Source: Plasmodium coatneyi | Taxonomy: Eukaryota > Apicomplexa > Aconoidasida > Haemosporida > Plasmodiidae | Assembly (NCBI RefSeq): GCF_001680005.1 | Contig: NC_033566.1 | Location: forward strand, 2,170,001-2,234,000 | DNA length: 64,000 nt | Reading direction: 5' to 3' | Shown: positions 60,396-64,000 of the stretch, in pieces | Numbering within the stretch: the first letter of the stretch is position 1 | Layout: each line of letters opens with the position of its first letter | The notes under the pieces: generated by a model | The model's input: the letters and a program-made list of their open reading frames with translations, nothing else | The model's database searches: none | What the model was told of the DNA's origin: nothing | Made by a program: the position numbers and the translations under genes

Positions 60396-61875
60396 ATGAC
60401 AGTAAGGAGGGAAATAATGGATGACCACCCACATCCATCCTGACCTTCGGAATGGCGTGGTGGTAGCAAGTAGCAATTGGGAAGTGGGATGGATGGAATA
60501 TATGTGTGGAATATATATGTCCATATATACATGTATATATATGTATATATATATGTACATATGTATATGTATGTGCACCCGTCCCCAATTATTTTTGTAG
60601 GACTATAATTTAACGGATTTACTATCCAAAAAAACATATGCTGCATTTGACGCAGGATGGAGTTCTTATAGTGCATCCTGCACTTGGCTCGAAAATACAA
60701 AGAATGCATTGGAAAGTGCACTTGATGGGCACGAAAGTGTCAAAGCTTATGCAGATCAGATAGTAAAAGCATGGTGCATTGTGCAGAATTCCGTAGGGAC
60801 GCGTACATATGGGAGTCCACGTTGTTATTTCTTCTACTACTGGTTAGGAGATCTATTAATTAACAAATTAAGTGAGGTTGATGATTCATTCTTAGACATT
60901 ATGAGAAAGATCTACGACGAATTTAAAAGTATTCCTGGCGGAGAAATTGCTGGCTCAGAAAATGTTTGTGCAATTATATACGATGACAGTAAAATTGACC
61001 AAACCATTTTCAATGAAATGAAAGCAGTATATGAATATTCACGGGACTATAGTACAATAGAAAAACACCTGCAACAGACGAATAAAATGTGCACTCAGAA
61101 CTATCAACGTCATCTAACGAACATTGTTTCAGCTTATGAATCATTAAATACAAAATGTCCCAGCAGTAATAATACTGATAAACATTGTGAAGAATATAAT
61201 AGAACATATAAAGGACCTATTGAAGAGAACAACCTATCACAATTAACATGTACACTAGATTCTGCAGCCAAGGTTATACATGATGGAAGTGGGCACGGTA
61301 CTCATTCACAGGAAGAGTCGCCCAGGGACCCCGAGAACAGAGCAGATACATTACCCACAACAGCAGAAGGAGCAACCTCCTCTGAAGTAAATATCCCTGC
61401 CGTTTCCTCGGCAGTGGCTGCCACAGGAATTGGAATACCATTCATTTCTTTCCTTTTATATAAGGTAGGTAGTACATACAATTACCACTACCTCTATATA
61501 TAACTATATATATGTGTACATATTTCCACCCCCCTCCTTCCATCTACCCTTCTTCCTTCTCATTTCCATTCCTTCATTCAGTATAATCTTCTACCTGATT
61601 GGTTACATAGACATCTTAAAGGAGGGGGCCGAGTCAGAGGAAAAAGATCCATTGATCATCATTTTGATGCGTTTACGAACGACGACTCAACAACATTATA
61701 TACAACAACAGACACTTCCACAATAGGTGACGATTCAACGGAAGATAATTCTACCATATATGATGGACGACGATCATCACCACCACCAAGAAGAGGAAAA
61801 AAAACAGGAGCAGGAAGAACAAATACTGCACCAAGTCATCATCACCGGAAGAATGTAGCTTATCAACGTATATAA
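60396..61875 (+). CDS. KIR: KIR variant antigen, 3 exons with ectodomain and membrane exon fused
   Basis: Exons 60396-60401 (Met-Thr, then GTAAGG), 60601-61464 (GTAGGT donor) and 61582-61875 join in phase to 387 residues. The ectodomain begins YNLTDLLSKKTYAAFD and contains AWCIVQ, CYFFYYWLGDLLINK and late Cys residues. Unlike the other two KIR genes there is no intron between ectodomain and stalk: the frame runs on through a Ser/Pro/Glu-rich stalk to the membrane segment (about residues 263-290, ending ISFLLYK). The last exon is a basic, then Thr/Ser/Asp-rich tail with a His/Arg-rich end. The exon 1 model is inferred from donor and phase only. No CD99-like segment was recognised. Confidence 0.87.
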
Positions 61876-62344
61876 CATCTTCCTATTCTTAAAAAATAGT
61901 ATTTGGCCTATAATGTTATGTCCTCCCCCCCTGTCCCGAACTAGCGTGACGTATAATATTGCATATATATAAAAAAGGAACAAATATGTTTTTCCAATTA
62001 TACATGATTTTTGTTCGTTCACATATGTTGTTCACTAATTTATGAATAGACATCACTCTTACTACATATACATAAATGTATTTAATTTGAGGGGCAAGTC
62101 AAAAAAAAAGAAAAAAAGAAAAGAAAAGAAGAAAGTTAAAAAAAAAAAGAAAAACATTCCCTATTTTACAACTTGTAACAACAAACAATTACTACAACAA
62201 TCCTTGTAACAACAACAATTACACACAACAATCCTTGTAACAACAACAATTACACACAACAATCCTTGTACACAACAACAACACAACTTATAAGTTGTGT
62301 AAGTTATAACTTATAATTTGTAATTTTTGTATTAGGATTTGTAT
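61876..62344. other. Intergenic, convergent 3' regions of KIR and minus-strand gene
   Basis: Purine-rich A/G stretch 62100-62155 followed by a short tandem array (next entry) and TA-rich sequence around the minus gene's stop. No gene seen. Confidence 0.6.
62190..62290. repeat. 31-nt tandem array, three copies
   Basis: TCCTTG recurs at 62201, 62232 and 62263, exactly 31 bases apart, inside units of AACAATCCTTGTAACAACAA plus CAATTACACAC. The flanks are AAC-rich. Confidence 0.9.
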
Positions 62345-63388
62345 TTATAATTTGTGTCTTTTGTATTTGGAACGTTGGATATATTTCTTCCGAGCTCTGC
62401 GGTAGTGACATCCTAATATTGCGCCCAAATAACCAAGTACTATGATTGTAAAAATTGCGGGTCCCCACACCCAAGGACCTGCTGTTTCCTGAAATGTGCT
62501 GTACATTTCTTTCAATGTGCCTAAAATTGGTACGGTGATATCCCCAGAACCTGTTATAAATGAGTTCGTATCATGTACAATTAACAAACAAAGTGCCACA
62601 ATAACCAATATAAGAAACAGTAAGGTTCTATGTTTGAATTTCCCATATTTACATTTTTTATACAACCTTCGACATTTGTCCCGTAAGGTGGTATTATTCT
62701 TCCTTATATGTGGTAAATCACATGAATTTGTTTCTAAATTTGATTTATTATGTGGTTCATTATGTGGTCCTTCATATGGGAAAGTAATTTTAATGGGGTC
62801 TTTATCACTTCTATGCTGAAATTGATTTGGTAATTGTGTTCCCACACTCGAATCTCTTATTGATGATCCTTCACTGCTTGTACTGCTCAAATCTGACGAA
62901 TCATATGACCTGGTTACTGCTGTTGTCGTTCCTTTGCCCCATGAGGGGGTTGCTTGTACCATGACCTAACATAAGTAAAAAAAAAAAGGGGTGAAGGAAG
63001 GGTTGTTAGGGTGGTTGGTGGAAGGAAGGTTGTTAGGGGTGGTAAGATGGAAGGAAGTTTGTTAGGGGTGGTAAGATGGAAGGAAGTTTGTTAGGGGTGG
63101 TAGGGTGGAAAGAAAGTTGTGTTAGGTGGTAGAATGGAAGGGTTGTTAGGGGTGAAATTCCCCCTTCTATTTTTATTATAGAAGTGTAAAAAAAATGTTC
63201 ATTAATCATAATAAAAATGTATGTGTGTGTGTTCGTCAAATATATATATATATATTTTATATAGGTGTGTGTAAGAGTTGCTGCAGCTGCAGGGCCTTCT
63301 ATTATCTTACGTGGTGGTGGTGGTTAGGATATTGTGAAAAGCATAGGAATACGAAGGTGAATATTAAATATTTTGTGAGAGATGCCAT
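62345..63388 (-). CDS. Two-exon protein with signal peptide and two TM segments, species-specific family
   Basis: Exon 1 is 63388-63311 (MASLTKYLIFTFVFLCFS..., a signal-peptide-like start ending in four His before a GTAAGA donor). Exon 2 is 62965-62345 after a TTAG acceptor; phases join to 232 residues. The ATG at 62962, taken alone, would miss the signal. Residues 28 to about 135 are Ser/Asn-rich and hydrophilic with two Cys-containing basic motifs. Membrane segments are at about 140-156 (LLFLILVIVALCLLIV) and 193-211 (WGPAIFTIIVLGYLGAILG), then a basic tail (RRARKKYIQRSKYKRHKL). No PEXEL (RxLxE/Q/D) is present. The two-exon layout with a signal in exon 1 is common for Plasmodium exported multigene families. 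I cannot name the family. Confidence 0.75.
62990..63155 (+). repeat. G-rich minisatellite in intron of minus-strand gene
   Basis: Units GGTGGAAGGAAGGTTGTTAG and GGGTGGTAAGATGGAAGGAA on plus strand, clearly related to the array at 58430-58880. Here the host gene is on minus, so its transcript would carry the C-rich strand. Confidence 0.9.
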
Positions 63389-64000
63389 TTTGCTTGTTTT
63401 TTTTTTTTTTTGCTGTTTTTGCCTTCTTATGTACATTAAATGGATTGTGTATGATGATTATTTTTTTTTCTCTTTAATGTTAAATCCCCATTACGTGGTT
63501 TGCGTGCGCATGTGATTAACTGCTCTATTGTAGGGGTGTGTGTGTACGAAAGTGTAAACTTTTTTATTTAAACTTTTCTTTCTTTTAAACTTTTTTTTTT
63601 ATCTTTTTTTTAAATTTTAAAATTATTAGAGTGTAGAATAATGCAAAAGATATGATAATTTAAAATAATGGTCAAAAAAAAAGTAGTTCATTTTTTAGCA
63701 TCTGTATTATATATTGGTTAAAAGAAGTTGACATAAAGTGGTTCCTATTCCTAAAGAAAAAATGTAACACCTACAATCCCCTCCTTTTAACAACCTTCTT
63801 TCCAACCCTAAACCCCACACCATAACACACTTCTCTTCACAATAAAACTCACACCCTCCCACACTAACAGCTCTAATCCTAAATCTTACACTCCCTTTCC
63901 ATCACTCCTTTTACTTCCTTTTCTTCCCTTCACTCCTTTTTCCTTCACTCCTTTTTCCTTCACTCCTTTTTCCTTCACTCCTTTTTCCTTCACTCCCACT
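63389..64000. other. Intergenic end of window
   Basis: AT-rich with T tract near 63400-63412 and 63590-63612, then a pyrimidine-rich region with a telomere-like CCCTAAACCCC at 63806-63816 and a tandem 15-mer to the edge. No gene seen. Confidence 0.6.
63926..64000. repeat. 15-nt tandem array CACTCCTTTTTCCTT
   Basis: CACTCC recurs at 63931, 63946, 63961, 63976 and 63991, exactly 15 bases apart, and runs off the edge. Its reverse complement resembles the GGAGTGAAGG units at 56660-56870, so this is the same repeat family in the other orientation. Confidence 0.93.

Noticed and set aside
63240..63320. Possible remnant of a KIR membrane exon on plus (GTTGCTGCAGCTGCAGGG)
   Set aside because: Similarity is limited to an Ala/Gly-rich stretch; the region is explained by intron and first exon of the minus-strand gene.

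Overview
The window is Plasmodium nuclear DNA, very probably Plasmodium knowlesi, with P. coatneyi the nearest alternative. Evidence for this: large intron-poor genes with low-complexity inserts, small genes cut by short GT..AG introns, long poly(dA:dT) tracts between genes, moderate GC in the housekeeping part, and KIR (pir-superfamily) genes at the right end, one carrying a CD99-like segment of the kind reported for P. knowlesi KIR proteins. From memory, the order eIF5B - glutaredoxin-like - coatomer alpha - PTB-like - fatty acid elongase - RAD50 matches part of P. falciparum chromosome 6.

Positions 1-52,700 are a conserved core block: eIF5B (minus, cut by the left edge), a monothiol glutaredoxin-like protein (plus), coatomer alpha (minus, 4 exons), a 1,910-residue WD40/helical protein that I read as the decapping scaffold EDC4/Ge-1 (plus, 2 exons), a four-RRM PTB-like protein (plus, 5 exons), a small coiled-coil protein (plus, 5 exons), a second coiled-coil protein (minus), an E2 enzyme closest to PEX4/plant UBC21 (plus, 5 exons), a two-RRM SR protein (minus, 3 exons), a 1,109-residue unknown protein (plus), an ELO fatty-acid elongase (minus, 5 exons), an unresolved small gene (plus) and RAD50 (plus). 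Exon structures were worked out by hand from splice sites and reading-frame continuity; phases close in every complete model.

From about 52,700 the composition becomes AT-rich and the genes change to species-specific families: three KIR genes on plus (53,722-56,397; 57,551-59,390; 60,396-61,875) and a signal-peptide/two-TM protein on minus (62,345-63,388). They sit among GA-rich minisatellites, telomere-like heptads and short tandem arrays. The first KIR gene carries two complete extracellular domains. The second ends its extracellular domain in a 19-residue stretch that, as I remember the protein, equals host CD99, and this stretch ends exactly at an exon junction. The three KIR genes differ in intron content as if introns had been lost cleanly and independently.

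The core genes serve translation, mRNA decay and splicing, vesicle traffic, ubiquitin conjugation, redox/Fe-S chemistry, lipid synthesis and DNA repair, and show no operon logic. The right end is a variant-antigen island joined directly to a conserved block.
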